Both the position numbers and the translations under genes were made by a program. Below, piece by piece: positions 26,543-34,578 of a DNA stretch of 64,000 nucleotides. Location of the stretch: assembly GCF_025421775.1 (NCBI RefSeq), contig NZ_JAOEFX010000011.1, positions 62,001-126,000 on the forward strand, read 5' to 3'. Within the stretch, counting starts at the first letter, position 1, and the number at the start of each line of letters is the position of its first letter. Below the pieces are notes generated by a model that saw nothing but the letters and a program-made list of their open reading frames with translations, did no database searches and was not told the origin of the DNA. The DNA is from Paenarthrobacter aurescens. Its GTDB lineage: Bacteria; Actinomycetota; Actinomycetes; Actinomycetales; Micrococcaceae.

Positions 26543-29500
26543 GTGAGCCTCGCACGTCGGCTCATCTCAGCCGGATTCAGCGATCTCGAAAAGGGCGAAC
26601 GTTTCCTTGCTGCCCCCGAACTTGAGGGGATTGACGAGGAAGCGCTCTTTGCCGGGCTCTCCATGTCGGCGAGCCCGGACACAGCCCTCCAGTCATTGGT
26701 GCGGCTCCTTGAGAGAAATCCCGGGCTGAAGAAACTGGCCGCCGCGGAGCAAGATACCTGTGAGCCCATGTACCGCTTACTGGGAGCCTCCGAGGCACTG
26801 GGCGAGTTCCTCATGCGTCGGCCGGAGCATCTGGATGTCTTCGATGTCCGGGTCAGTCCTGAGCCCCTCCAGGCTTCCAGCGAAGAGCTTCGCGCCAAGC
26901 TGCTGCGCTCCGTGAAGGCCGAGCCCGGTGCCCAGCGCCCCGTTGCAGGCGTCACGGGGTTACCTGCTTATGCGGCCTTACGCACCGCCTACCGCCGGGG
27001 ACTCACTGAACTAGCCATCAAGGACCTCTGTGCTGCCTCGCCCCAGGACTTCATGCCGGCCGTCGGGGCTGAGCTTGCCGATCTCGCTGGCGCTGCCATC
27101 GAGGCAGCCCTCGCGGTAGCCCGGGCAGAAGCGGCAGGTCAGTATGCAGCCGAAGAGATAGCCGACGTCGGGCTCGCCGTCATTGGCATGGGCAAGTGCG
27201 GTGCGCGCGAGCTGAACTACATTTCCGACGTCGATGTCATCTACGTCATCGAGGCAGGGGACTTGGAGGATGCCCGCGCGTCAACCATCGGCACAGCCCT
27301 TGCCTCAGGGATTTCCCGGGCAATCTCATCCTCAGCACCGGAACCGGGGCTGTGGGAAGTCGATGCCAACCTCCGTCCCGAGGGCAAGTCGGGGCCGTTG
27401 GTCCGTACGCTGCCCTCCCACCTCAGCTATTACGCGCGTTGGGCAGAAAGTTGGGAGTTCCAGGCACTGTTGAAGGCCCGGACCATTGCGGGTGACCGGG
27501 AACTGGGCCAACGCTACGAGAAAGCAGTGGAGCCTCTGGTGTGGGCTTCCGCGGGCCGCGACGGCTTTGTTGAGTCCGTGCAGGCAATGCGCCGCAGGGT
27601 GACCGATTACATCCCGGCGGCCGAGGAACAGCGCCAGATCAAGTTGGGCCGCGGCGGCCTTCGCGACGTCGAGTTCACGGTGCAGTTGCTCCAGTTGGTG
27701 CACGGCAAGTCTGATGAATCACTTCGATGCAGGGACACCACGTCCGCGATCGCGGCGCTTTCCGCCGGGGGTTACATCGGCCGAACGGATGCGGCCGCCT
27801 TCGACAATGCATACCGTTACCTGCGCCTGCTGGAACACCGGATCCAGCTGTTCCAGCTTCGACGAACCCACCTCATGCCTGTGACCGAGGACGCCCAGCG
27901 CTTTCTTGCCAAAGCCGTCCTGGGTCCTTTCTCCGTGGAGCGGCCACATCCCGATCAGTTGATGGCGACCTGGCAAAAAACGAAGAAGGCCGTGCGTGAA
28001 CTGCACGAGCGGATCTTCTACCGGCCGTTGTTGAACACAGCAGCCAAACTGAGCAGCGAAGACGCCAAGCTCAGTCCGGAAGCGGCCCAGGGTCGTCTCG
28101 CAGCGCTGGGTTACCTGGACCCCCAAGGTGCGATGCGGCATATTGAGGCACTGACGGCCGGGGTCAGCCGGCGCGCTGCGCTGCAGCGACAACTTCTTCC
28201 GATCCTTCTGGGTTGGCTCGCCGAAGGCGTAGATCCCGACGCCGGATTGCTTGCCTTCCGCAGGGTCAGCGAGGCGCTTGGGACCACACACTGGTACCTG
28301 GGCTTGCTCCGGGATTCCCAAGCGGCTGCTGAGAGGCTATGCCAAGTGCTGGCAAACTCGCGGCTGATCTCGGATCTGTTGGAAGTCTCTCCGGAGTCCG
28401 TGGCGTGGCTGGGCAGTGACAAGGACTTGGCTCCTATCCGTTTTGAAGCCCAGTGGCAGGAAATCCAGTCCAAGCTGTCCCGTCACCCGGATCCTGAAAG
28501 CGCCATGAGGCTCATCCGGTTGATCAGGCGTCGCGAAATTCTGCGGACCGCAATTGCGGACAGTTCAGGTTTGCTCGACCAGGATGCCGTGGGACTTGCC
28601 CTGGCCGAGACCGACCGGGCAGCAGTCCTGGGAGCCTTACATGTGGCGGAAGCCGTCATTGCCTCCGATGGTCCGCTGAAGACTGATGTCCTGGTGGTTG
28701 CCATGGGCCGGCAGGGCGGACGCGAGATAGGGTACGGCTCGGACGCGGACGTCATCTACGTGCACAGGGCCCGGCCCGGCTTTGCTGACGCCGAGGCCCA
28801 GGAACAGGCGACGGCGATAGTCGCCAAAGTTTCAAGCTTCCTTACGCAGCCGCTCAAGCCGGCCATCATGGCTGAGCGGGTGCTCATGGTAGACGCCGAT
28901 TTGAGGCCCGAGGGCAAGAACGGCGCGATGGTCCGCTCGCTGGAGTCTTACGCTGAGTACTACCGCCGTTGGTCGCTGATCTGGGAGGCGCAGGCGCTGC
29001 TGCGCGCACGGCCAATGGCCGGTTCGGACGAGTTGGCTGCCGACTTTGTGAAGCTTATCGACCCCATCAGGTACCCCGAAGAACTTACGGACCAGGATGT
29101 GCGGGAGGTCCGGCGCATCAAGGCACGGGTTGAGGCTGAACGGTTGCCGCGCGGCGCTGATCCGGCCCGGCACGTCAAGCTCGGCCGCGGTGGGCTGAGC
29201 GACGTTGAATGGCTGGTCCAGTTGATTCAGCTGCAACACGCTGGAAAACACCCGGAGCTCCGGACCAGTTCAACGCTTGAGGCGCTCTCTGCCGCGGAGA
29301 AGCTGGGCTTCATCGACGAAGACGACGCTGCGCTTCTGCGGGACGCCTGGCGGCTGGCCAGCCGTATCCGTTCCGCGAACGTGATCGTGACGGGACGGGC
29401 TTCGGACCTCCTGCCGTCGTCGAGGAAAGACCTTGAGGCCGCGGCGAGGTGGTGTGGATACGCTCCGGGAAATGCAGGCCAGTTCGAAGAGGACTACTTG

Positions 29501-29554
29501 CGGCTCAGTCGTCGTGCCAGGGGAGTCTTCGAAAAGATCTTCTACGGCACCTAG
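26543..29554 (+). CDS. glnE: GlnE, glutamine synthetase adenylyltransferase/deadenylase
   Basis: GlnE (1003 aa, full length) attaches AMP to, and removes it from, a Tyr of glutamine synthetase in response to nitrogen status. Two nucleotidyltransferase domains are visible: GMGKCGARELNYISDVDVIYV near residue 216 and AMGRQGGREIGYGSDADVIYV near 725. Each is followed by the family ADLRPEGK(N/S)G motif and then by LGRGGL(R/S)DVE. The GTG starts 8 bp after glnA2. The logical target is glnA1 (Tyr402), about 9.5 kb away. The stop shares CTAG with the convergent sulfatase. Confidence 0.96.
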   Translation: MSLARRLISAGFSDLEKGERFLAAPELEGIDEEALFAGLSMSASPDTALQSLVRLLERNPGLKKLAAAEQDTCEPMYRLLGASEALGEFLMRRPEHLDVFDVRVSPEPLQASSEELRAKLLRSVKAEPGAQRPVAGVTGLPAYAALRTAYRRGLTELAIKDLCAASPQDFMPAVGAELADLAGAAIEAALAVARAEAAGQYAAEEIADVGLAVIGMGKCGARELNYISDVDVIYVIEAGDLEDARASTIGTALASGISRAISSSAPEPGLWEVDANLRPEGKSGPLVRTLPSHLSYYARWAESWEFQALLKARTIAGDRELGQRYEKAVEPLVWASAGRDGFVESVQAMRRRVTDYIPAAEEQRQIKLGRGGLRDVEFTVQLLQLVHGKSDESLRCRDTTSAIAALSAGGYIGRTDAAAFDNAYRYLRLLEHRIQLFQLRRTHLMPVTEDAQRFLAKAVLGPFSVERPHPDQLMATWQKTKKAVRELHERIFYRPLLNTAAKLSSEDAKLSPEAAQGRLAALGYLDPQGAMRHIEALTAGVSRRAALQRQLLPILLGWLAEGVDPDAGLLAFRRVSEALGTTHWYLGLLRDSQAAAERLCQVLANSRLISDLLEVSPESVAWLGSDKDLAPIRFEAQWQEIQSKLSRHPDPESAMRLIRLIRRREILRTAIADSSGLLDQDAVGLALAETDRAAVLGALHVAEAVIASDGPLKTDVLVVAMGRQGGREIGYGSDADVIYVHRARPGFADAEAQEQATAIVAKVSSFLTQPLKPAIMAERVLMVDADLRPEGKNGAMVRSLESYAEYYRRWSLIWEAQALLRARPMAGSDELAADFVKLIDPIRYPEELTDQDVREVRRIKARVEAERLPRGADPARHVKLGRGGLSDVEWLVQLIQLQHAGKHPELRTSSTLEALSAAEKLGFIDEDDAALLRDAWRLASRIRSANVIVTGRASDLLPSSRKDLEAAARWCGYAPGNAGQFEEDYLRLSRRARGVFEKIFYGT

Positions 29555-31038
29555 CCCTCGGACATGGCTGCCGCGGCTTTTTCCCGGGCATGTTTCAACA
29601 TGGCAACCACCGGCGCTCCCGGCATGAGCTGTCCGTCAACCACGTAGCCTTCTTCGCGGTCCCGCAGTGTTTCCACCATCCGTTGCCGCCAGATTCGCAG
29701 GTCAGCGTGGCTGGCCGGGTCTTCGGCCAGGTTGGCGCATTCCTGGGGGTCGTTGTCGAGGTTGAAAAGCTCTTCCGTGCCCTTGCCGGATCCCCAGATG
29801 TATTTCTGGTGGCCGTCGGTCAACCAGTGCAGGTTCTGTCCCCAGTAGACGTGTTCGCCGTGGAGGACCTCCCGCACCGCTTCGGTGTTCTCGCCCCTCA
29901 CGATCCCTGCCAGCGACTTGCCATCAACCGACTCAGGGATCGGAAGCCCCGCGAGGTCGAGCAAGGTGGGCATGATGTCCCTGAGTTCCACCACGTGGTC
30001 CACCACCGTTCCCCGCGCTGCATCCACCGCCGAGGGCGGGTTGGCAATGATGAAGGGTATGCGCGAGGATCCCTCATACGGCACAGCCTTACGGAACATG
30101 TGGTGGTCGCCCATCATCTCGCCATGGTCGCTCGTGAAGGCGATGACGGTGTTGTCGGCAAGGCCGAAGTCCGCCAGCGACTCCTTGATGCGATTGACCT
30201 GCAGGTCGATCTGCGCCATCAGTCCGTAGTATCCGGCCCTGGCACGGTGGACTACGTGGTCCGGCATTCTGCCGTAGCTTGCCTGGTAGTCTCCGTCCCT
30301 CCGGTGGTCGTCCCAGTGGTGCTCCCAATTGCCCTCCACGGCTTCAAAGGCCGGAATGTTGAGGTACTGGTCAAAAGCCCACGACGGCGGATCGTACGGC
30401 GGGTGGGGACGGTGGAAGGAGAGGTAGAGGAAGAATGGCTTCACGGGGTCGCGGCGGTGCATCCACTCGATGGCTTGAGTCCCAATCCAATGTGTCGGAT
30501 GCAGGTTCTCCGCTTTGTCCCATGGGCGGGCCACAATCGAATTGCAGTTGACGCCGTGGTCGAAGTACTCGGCGTCCGGTCCCATGCCTGGTTGCCTCCG
30601 AAGCCAGGGGACGTAGTCGTCAAACATTGCGAAATGCTGTTGGTGTTCCCGTCGGGCGTGGTGGAGGTACCCATCATGGAGAATGACGTCGTCGAATCCG
30701 AGCCTTGAGCGTTCAGGCCACACGTGCATTTTTCCGATGGCCTGCGTGTGGTATCCGCCCTTTTTGAACTCGTCCTGTACCGTCACCGGGTGGACTGCGT
30801 GGAAAGGCACGCCATCGTTGTAACCGACCCGGCCATGCCGCTCCTGGGATTGCCCCGTGAACAATGCCACACGGGCGGGCACACATGATGGCGTAGCAGA
30901 ATAGCCCTTGGAAAACCGGACGCCGTTCCTGGCCAGTTCGTCGAGGTGGGGTGTTTCCACGTAGGGGTGGCCGTCCGAGGACAAGCAGTCGCCCCGCCAT
31001 TCATCGACACAGATCAGGATGACGTTCGGTTGGCTCAT
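29551..31038 (-). CDS. Sulfatase (formylglycine-dependent hydrolase)
   Basis: This 495-aa protein belongs to the alkaline phosphatase/sulfatase superfamily. N-terminal metal ligands are in ILICVDEWRGD, and the nucleophile motif CVPAR (Cys52; C-x-P-x-R) would be converted to formylglycine. TSDHGEMMGDHHMFRK is the distal Asp-His metal site. No signal peptide is seen, so it is probably cytoplasmic. The substrate may be an aryl or choline sulfate or a phosphonate monoester. No maturation enzyme or transporter is adjacent. The ATG at 31038 has AAGGAA upstream. Confidence 0.85.
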   Translation of the reverse strand: MSQPNVILICVDEWRGDCLSSDGHPYVETPHLDELARNGVRFSKGYSATPSCVPARVALFTGQSQERHGRVGYNDGVPFHAVHPVTVQDEFKKGGYHTQAIGKMHVWPERSRLGFDDVILHDGYLHHARREHQQHFAMFDDYVPWLRRQPGMGPDAEYFDHGVNCNSIVARPWDKAENLHPTHWIGTQAIEWMHRRDPVKPFFLYLSFHRPHPPYDPPSWAFDQYLNIPAFEAVEGNWEHHWDDHRRDGDYQASYGRMPDHVVHRARAGYYGLMAQIDLQVNRIKESLADFGLADNTVIAFTSDHGEMMGDHHMFRKAVPYEGSSRIPFIIANPPSAVDAARGTVVDHVVELRDIMPTLLDLAGLPIPESVDGKSLAGIVRGENTEAVREVLHGEHVYWGQNLHWLTDGHQKYIWGSGKGTEELFNLDNDPQECANLAEDPASHADLRIWRQRMVETLRDREEGYVVDGQLMPGAPVVAMLKHAREKAAAAMSEG

Positions 31039-31099
31039 GGGAGTGGTTCCTTGGTGGTAGGGAACTGTTGAGATAACTCTAGTGGGAGGAATGCACAAA

Positions 31100-31669
31100 A
31101 TGCTTGATAATGACGCTGGAGATCTCTTTTCGATCGCTAATGATCATCTAGATCGGGGCGATGTGTGGCTTATCCCGCTCAAACTCCTCGATGATGACTC
31201 GCGCGCCATTCAGCTTGGTGCCGTTGCGGAGCTGGCCGTAGCGGCGGCTCAGCGCACGTTCGTGGGCGACCCCCTACGCATGATGCTGATTGGACTGGCC
31301 GAAGAATCCCGGGTTCCGTACGTCATCGAGTCCGGGGGAGTGGCCGTTGGCGTCCTGACCCTGCAGTCCGGGGCGGCGCGATTGGCGGGCTGGCCCGACG
31401 ATGATTCCGCCTGGCTTCTCAGGGGATTCCTCATCGACACGCGAAGTCAGGGGCGGGGGATTGGCTCGCGGGCAGCGCGCACCGCCGTGGATGAAGCGCG
31501 CAAACTGACCGCTAGGCTGGGCGGCGGCCAGGCCGGCGTCGTACTTTCCGTCAATGAACGTAACCCTGCCGGGCAGGCGGCCTATGCCAACGCCGGTTTC
31601 GTGGATAGGGGACGGTACTTGGGCGCCAGTTCAGGTCCACAACGAATCATGTACAGGGAGTTCGGCTAG
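31100..31669 (+). CDS. GNAT-family N-acetyltransferase
   Basis: This protein of about 189 aa has the GNAT acetyl-CoA loop LLRGFLIDTRSQGRGIGSRAARTAV (R-x-x-G-x-G/S) and a late NERNPAGQAAYANAGFVDRGRYL, typical of the C-terminal half of GNATs. The substrate is unknown. I chose the ATG at 31100 because GGGAGGA lies about 10 nt upstream; in-frame ATG 31091 and GTG 31082 are alternatives. It is divergent from the sulfatase with only about 60 bp between. Confidence 0.8.
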   Translation: MLDNDAGDLFSIANDHLDRGDVWLIPLKLLDDDSRAIQLGAVAELAVAAAQRTFVGDPLRMMLIGLAEESRVPYVIESGGVAVGVLTLQSGAARLAGWPDDDSAWLLRGFLIDTRSQGRGIGSRAARTAVDEARKLTARLGGGQAGVVLSVNERNPAGQAAYANAGFVDRGRYLGASSGPQRIMYREFG

Positions 31670-31753
31670 CCACCACGTCGGCGGTGCACGAAAATACGGC
31701 ACGCAGTAAAGAAGCATGGGGCCCGGGGCTGTTCCCGGCAGACGCGTATCGTC

Positions 31754-31759
31754 TAAGAT
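31754..31759 (+). promoter_or_regulatory. Leaderless -10 box of small Cys-pair protein
   Basis: TAAGAT ends exactly 6 nt before the GTG at 31766. This supports the reality of the small downstream gene, which has no Shine-Dalgarno. Confidence 0.45.
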
Positions 31760-31765
31760 TCTCGC

Positions 31766-31993
31766 GTGACAGTGATGCTGGATCCGGAAGGTGCCGCCTT
31801 TTCAGATGCGTGCTGCTTCCGATGCGAGCAGGCCGGGCCACACTGGTCCTCACGCCATGGCGGGGCAGGCATCTTTGCTTGCCGGCGGTGCTTCGCAACG
31901 TTCGCCGACCTGGAGTCCGGCGACTGTGAAAAGGGCGGACAGGTCCGAAGCCCGGGGGCCGCGGCGGGGGAGCTCGTTCTCGAATCCAAGTAG
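31766..31993 (+). CDS. Small Cys-rich protein, possible zinc ribbon
   Basis: This 75-aa protein has two cysteine clusters, ACCFRCEQAG (about residues 15-24) and FACRRCFATF (about 37-46), spaced like a four-Cys zinc ribbon, and an uncharged C-terminal tail. I recognise no family. The TAAGAT box 6 nt before the GTG and actinobacterial codon use support it. A second small Cys-pair ORF follows at 32071. Function unknown. Confidence 0.5.
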   Translation: MTVMLDPEGAAFSDACCFRCEQAGPHWSSRHGGAGIFACRRCFATFADLESGDCEKGGQVRSPGAAAGELVLESK

Positions 31994-32017
31994 TCGTGAC
32001 GGTCGTGCTACGAAAAA

Positions 32018-32036
32018 ACGAGTACACACTACTCGT
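32018..32036. repeat. Hyphenated palindrome between two small Cys-rich ORFs
   Basis: ACGAGTA (32018-32024) and TACTCGT (32030-32036) form a perfect 7-bp inverted repeat around CACAC, 35 bp upstream of the ORF at 32071. The size suits a dimeric repressor site. The regulator is unknown. Confidence 0.35.
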
Positions 32037-32070
32037 GCCCCAAAGCGCCGGCGGGGGCAGCATATTCGTT

Positions 32071-32205
32071 ATGACAGCCTATGTGATTGAACCAGCGGCA
32101 CTGCTTCACCGCTGCCAGTGCTGCGGTGAAGAAACCGACCGGGTGTTCTGCCCGGACTGCGCGGCGCCGGAACGGCCCGGAAAGACGCCCACAACCAAAC
32201 ACTGA
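32071..32205 (+). CDS. Very small zinc-ribbon-like protein
   Basis: This 44-aa ORF contains HRCQCCGEETDRVFCPDC: two Cys pairs 11 residues apart, an almost minimal zinc ribbon. GGCGGGGGC lies upstream, though spaced long. The frame is open back to 31996, but that part is less protein-like. Function unknown; it could be a small nucleic-acid-binding protein. Confidence is limited by size. Confidence 0.45.
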   Translation: MTAYVIEPAALLHRCQCCGEETDRVFCPDCAAPERPGKTPTTKH

Positions 32206-32314
32206 TTCTCCTGGAACCATGCCCATGGCCACGGCTGGTTCATGCGGGGATGCCTGATGCTAAGTATCCTTATAGACTTCTTCTGTATCTGATCTCAAGG
32301 CATAGGGGAAGTAC

Positions 32315-32665
32315 ATGGAATACAACGGAAGTCCGACCGAAAAGGCCTTTCCTGCGGGACAGCTGGATCGGCGCCACGTGGGCCAGTCTGTGAGCTTTCA
32401 GCCCAATGACTTCACTGTCGTCTTCGGTACGATTGCCGGCATCGCGCGGACCGAGGCTCTCGTCTATCTTTCCCTCGACGGAGTTTCGGGTGGTACTCAT
32501 CTGAAGGATGAGTATGACCTCCCCGTTGATCAGGACGTCTACCTTCAGCTGGACCCGCTCGGCAGCGCAGAGAAGGGCCTCTCGGAAGCCGCCGGCTTTG
32601 TCAAAGACAAGCTGGATGAAATCACCAGGAACATCCGCGAACGCGAGCAGGGTAAGTCAGAGTAG
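32315..32665 (+). CDS. Hypothetical protein, beta-rich with C-terminal helix
   Basis: This 116-aa protein has no family I recognise. Residues 20-80 look beta-rich (VSFQPNDFTVVFGTIAGIARTEALVYLSL), and the last 35 residues form a charged helix (VKDKLDEITRNIRERE). GGGGAAG lies 7 nt before the ATG, and a good terminator follows 12 bp after the stop, so it is a monocistronic gene. Confidence 0.7.
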   Translation: MEYNGSPTEKAFPAGQLDRRHVGQSVSFQPNDFTVVFGTIAGIARTEALVYLSLDGVSGGTHLKDEYDLPVDQDVYLQLDPLGSAEKGLSEAAGFVKDKLDEITRNIREREQGKSE

Positions 32666-32676
32666 TCCGCGGGCAT

Positions 32677-32717
32677 AACGACGACCGGCCTCAGTAACTC
32701 CGGGGCTGGTCGTCGTT
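32677..32717 (+). terminator. Rho-independent terminator
   Basis: AACGACGACCGGCC (32677-32690) pairs with GGCTGGTCGTCGTT (32704-32717; one G-T pair), followed by a TTTTGTG tail. It ends the gene at 32315-32665 and may also serve the small ORF arriving from the other strand. Confidence 0.8.
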
Positions 32718-32726
32718 TTGTGTCCG

Positions 32727-32957
32727 CTATCGGGCGGTGGAAGCTCTTCTGCGACGAGTGTGTCTCCTCGTAGAGAGGTGTGTTTGCCGGCGCCCTGAAA
32801 AGCGGGTCGGGTGTCCAACGATTTTGTGCGCGAAGTGGCGGGATTTCTCCTTGGCAAGGCGCCGTTTTTGGTCGAGGGCAGTCAGCATCGTCAGGGTTAC
32901 GCCAACCCACAACACTGCCGCCGCCAGGACGACGCCCATCAGCACCAAGGGCTGCAT
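32727..32957 (-). CDS. Small single-helix membrane protein (possible)
   Basis: This 76-aa ORF begins MQPLVLMGVVLAAAVLWVGV, one clear membrane helix (about residues 3-28), followed by a basic, His/Arg-rich tail. No family is recognised. It fills the gap between the terminator at 32677 and the original glnA1 terminator. The Arg-rich C-terminus lowers confidence that the full length is real. Confidence 0.4.
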   Translation of the reverse strand: MQPLVLMGVVLAAAVLWVGVTLTMLTALDQKRRLAKEKSRHFAHKIVGHPTRFSGRRQTHLSTRRHTRRRRASTAR

Positions 32958-33060
32958 GCCTGAAGTGTAAGCCTTGGCGGTCCCATGAAGAAGGGGCGGA
33001 GAAGCTCGGGGAAAATCGTCAGGGGACCTGCCAAGAGCTCGTGCGGAAATGCCGAAAAAG

Positions 33061-33093
33061 AAGGGGCCACAGGCGTGATGCCTGTGGCCCCTT
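33061..33093 (-). terminator. Original glnA1 terminator, displaced by the island
   Basis: AAGGGGCCACAGGC (33061-33074) pairs perfectly with GCCTGTGGCCCCTT (33080-33093). On the minus strand the hairpin is followed by CTTCTTTTTCGG, a T-tract, so it terminates leftward transcripts. It lies about 44 bp beyond the left copy of the glnA1 3' end, so before integration it was the glnA1 terminator. Confidence 0.8.
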
Positions 33094-33136
33094 CCCGGGT
33101 TACCTGAGTTCTTGAGGACTCCGGTGCCCCATGGTG

Positions 33137-33165
33137 GCTAGACGCCGTAGTAGAGCTCGAACTCG
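33137..33165. repeat. attL-type core: copy of the glnA1 3' end
   Basis: These 29 bp are identical to 39040-39068, the last nine codons of glnA1 including the stop plus flanking bases (encoding EFELYYGV and stop on the minus strand). This is the left junction of the integrated island. Left of it is chromosome with the old glnA1 terminator; right of it is island DNA. Confidence 0.85.
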
Positions 33166-33247
33166 CCATTGGGTATTGGTGAAGTACGAGGCCCGTTGAT
33201 CTCCCCTAGAATCCGGGGATTTTAGGCTGGTGCGAGATGAGTGAATA

Positions 33248-33583
33248 TTAGGCTTTGCGGACCTCTTGCGGACTTTCTGCGGACTGAGCTGCTACTCTCT
33301 CGGCCCCTTCCCGGCTGTTGCGTGACCGTGCGAGGGCTTGGCTGCGCTTCGTTCCTACCGATGGGCGTTTGGGTGGTGGGGTGGGGGATGGCTCCTGCTT
33401 TCGGTACAGGCGCTGAATGGCTTCGAGGTCTTCGGCGGTGAAACGGAATTCTGACCCGATTTGAAGGTGCGGCCAATGGTCCTGTTTGCGTCTGCGGTAG
33501 ATGGTCGACCGCGACAGCTTTAGTAGTTCCCCGATTTCCTCCAAGGTGTATAACTCACCTGGTTGTTTGTTTTCTATCGTCAT
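33248..33583 (-). CDS. Excisionase-like HTH DNA-binding protein
   Basis: This 111-aa protein has a MerR/excisionase-type helix-turn-helix at about residues 12-60 (LYTLEEIGELLKLSRSTIYRRRK, then FRFTAEDLEAIQRL), followed by a Pro/Arg-rich tail. Small HTH_17 proteins of this type serve as excisionases or element regulators. It sits just inside the left att site, and the three phased TGCGGAC repeats lie in its last codons. The ATG at 33583 is the first Met before the HTH; the frame extends further but without a ribosome site. Confidence 0.7.
   Translation of the reverse strand: MTIENKQPGELYTLEEIGELLKLSRSTIYRRRKQDHWPHLQIGSEFRFTAEDLEAIQRLYRKQEPSPTPPPKRPSVGTKRSQALARSRNSREGAERVAAQSAESPQEVRKA
33256..33284 (+). 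repeat. Three TGCGGAC repeats at 11-bp spacing (left arm)
   Basis: TGCGGAC occurs at 33256-33262, 33267-33273 and 33278-33284, exactly 11 bp apart and in the same orientation, 91 bp inside the left att core. Spacing of one helical turn is expected for cooperative binding of an integrase arm domain or excisionase. They fall in three different reading frames of the HTH gene, so they are not a protein repeat. Confidence 0.65.
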
Positions 33584-33695
33584 CCGCTGAGGGTAGACAC
33601 GCGGTGTTACGGCAGCAACCTGTGGCGTAAGAAGCCCCGCATTCAGGGACATATATACCTGAGCATGCCCCAACATACTTGGACAAGCAGCAGAA

Positions 33696-33726
33696 AGGGT
33701 CCGCAGCCACCACAGCTACGGACCCT
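33696..33726. repeat. Hairpin with inverted TGCGGAC in the island
   Basis: AGGGTCCG (33696-33703) pairs with CGGACCCT (33719-33726), extended by AGC/GCT after one mismatch. The left arm includes GTCCGCA, the reverse complement of the junction repeat. It could be a further recombinase site or a terminator reading toward the HTH gene on the minus strand (CCCTTTCTG tail). Confidence 0.4.
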
Positions 33727-33856
33727 ATAAAAGCTTCACCAACCACCAAGTTGATCTGCAATTAGATTAACAGAAATGCACACTAGTGCAAGTCCATCTG
33801 CAAAAATGTGCAGCCGAAGATATGGTGACAGCCTGTCCGTTGACGCCAGCCACGGA

Positions 33857-33862
33857 TAGCGT
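33857..33862 (+). promoter_or_regulatory. Leaderless -10 box of PH-like island gene
   Basis: TAGCGT ends exactly 6 nt before the ATG at 33869. The intervening GGGGCG is too close to act as a standard ribosome site. Confidence 0.4.
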
Positions 33863-33868
33863 GGGGCG

Positions 33869-34423
33869 ATGGAGACTTCGGCTCGTTCTACTGAACTCAA
33901 TGACCAGCTCAAAGCTCACAGCCTCTCGTGGGCAGGCGCCATCGACTCTTTAGGCTACGAGCCGCGCTTAGCTCCGATATTGGACGAGCCGACTGCCATC
34001 ATTGGCGATGAAGTGCCGGCGCTGGCTAGTGGGTCGCTGAGCCACAACGTTGATCATGGCCAGCGAGAATTTGACGATTCAGGCGATCTGATCTTCCCCG
34101 ATCAACCCAACCTTTACGACGTAATTGTTGTGACAGATCGCCTTTTCATTCTGACCTGGGGCCATCTGCGGAAAGGCTCAGCGTCCGCTGAGCGGGAACT
34201 GACAACAGTTAGAGCACGCAAGAACATCTCTCAAGTCACGATTGAAATCACTCCCGGTCAGGAACGTTACCCAGGCGGCATTGCCACTCATCATGACGTA
34301 TCCCTGACCTTCGTCGATGGGTCTAAATTGAAAATCCCGAATGCGGAGGAGGATCTGACCCCGGCAGGTATAGCGGCGTTGTCTGCGCTCATTCCCGAGT
34401 TCTATGCGGACATGTCTGCCTGA
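33869..34423 (+). CDS. Island protein with possible PH-like fold
   Basis: This 184-aa acidic, soluble protein has no family I recognise. YDVIVVTDRLFILTWGHLRKG... and SQVTIEITPGQERY...HHDVSLTFVDGSKLKIPN resemble the strand pattern of bacterial PH-like domains. There is no signal peptide or membrane helix. It is the first + strand cargo gene of the island and possibly monocistronic. Confidence 0.65.
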   Translation: METSARSTELNDQLKAHSLSWAGAIDSLGYEPRLAPILDEPTAIIGDEVPALASGSLSHNVDHGQREFDDSGDLIFPDQPNLYDVIVVTDRLFILTWGHLRKGSASAERELTTVRARKNISQVTIEITPGQERYPGGIATHHDVSLTFVDGSKLKIPNAEEDLTPAGIAALSALIPEFYADMSA

Positions 34424-34578
34424 GAGGGCAGGTACTCCGGGTCTGGTTCCCTGCCTTCATAGGGGCTGCGCACAACCACGCCGGAACGGTCCTCCGAGTT
34501 CAGTTCGGCCCTCATCTTCTGGAAACCATCACGGTCAAATGGTTTTAATTGGAGGTTGGTCCGGTTAATATTCGGAGC

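Noticed and set aside
28546..28566. Two TGCGGAC copies inside glnE
   Set aside because: Spacing is 14 bp and they lie in a conserved coding region; not part of the phased island arrays.
29449..30708. 419-codon + strand frame across the sulfatase gene
   Set aside because: Opposite strand carries a full sulfatase with active-site motif; this frame has no domain pattern.
33200..33235. CCCC / GGGG hairpin between the left att core and the HTH gene
   Set aside because: Only a 4-5 bp stem without a convincing T-tract; too weak to call a terminator.
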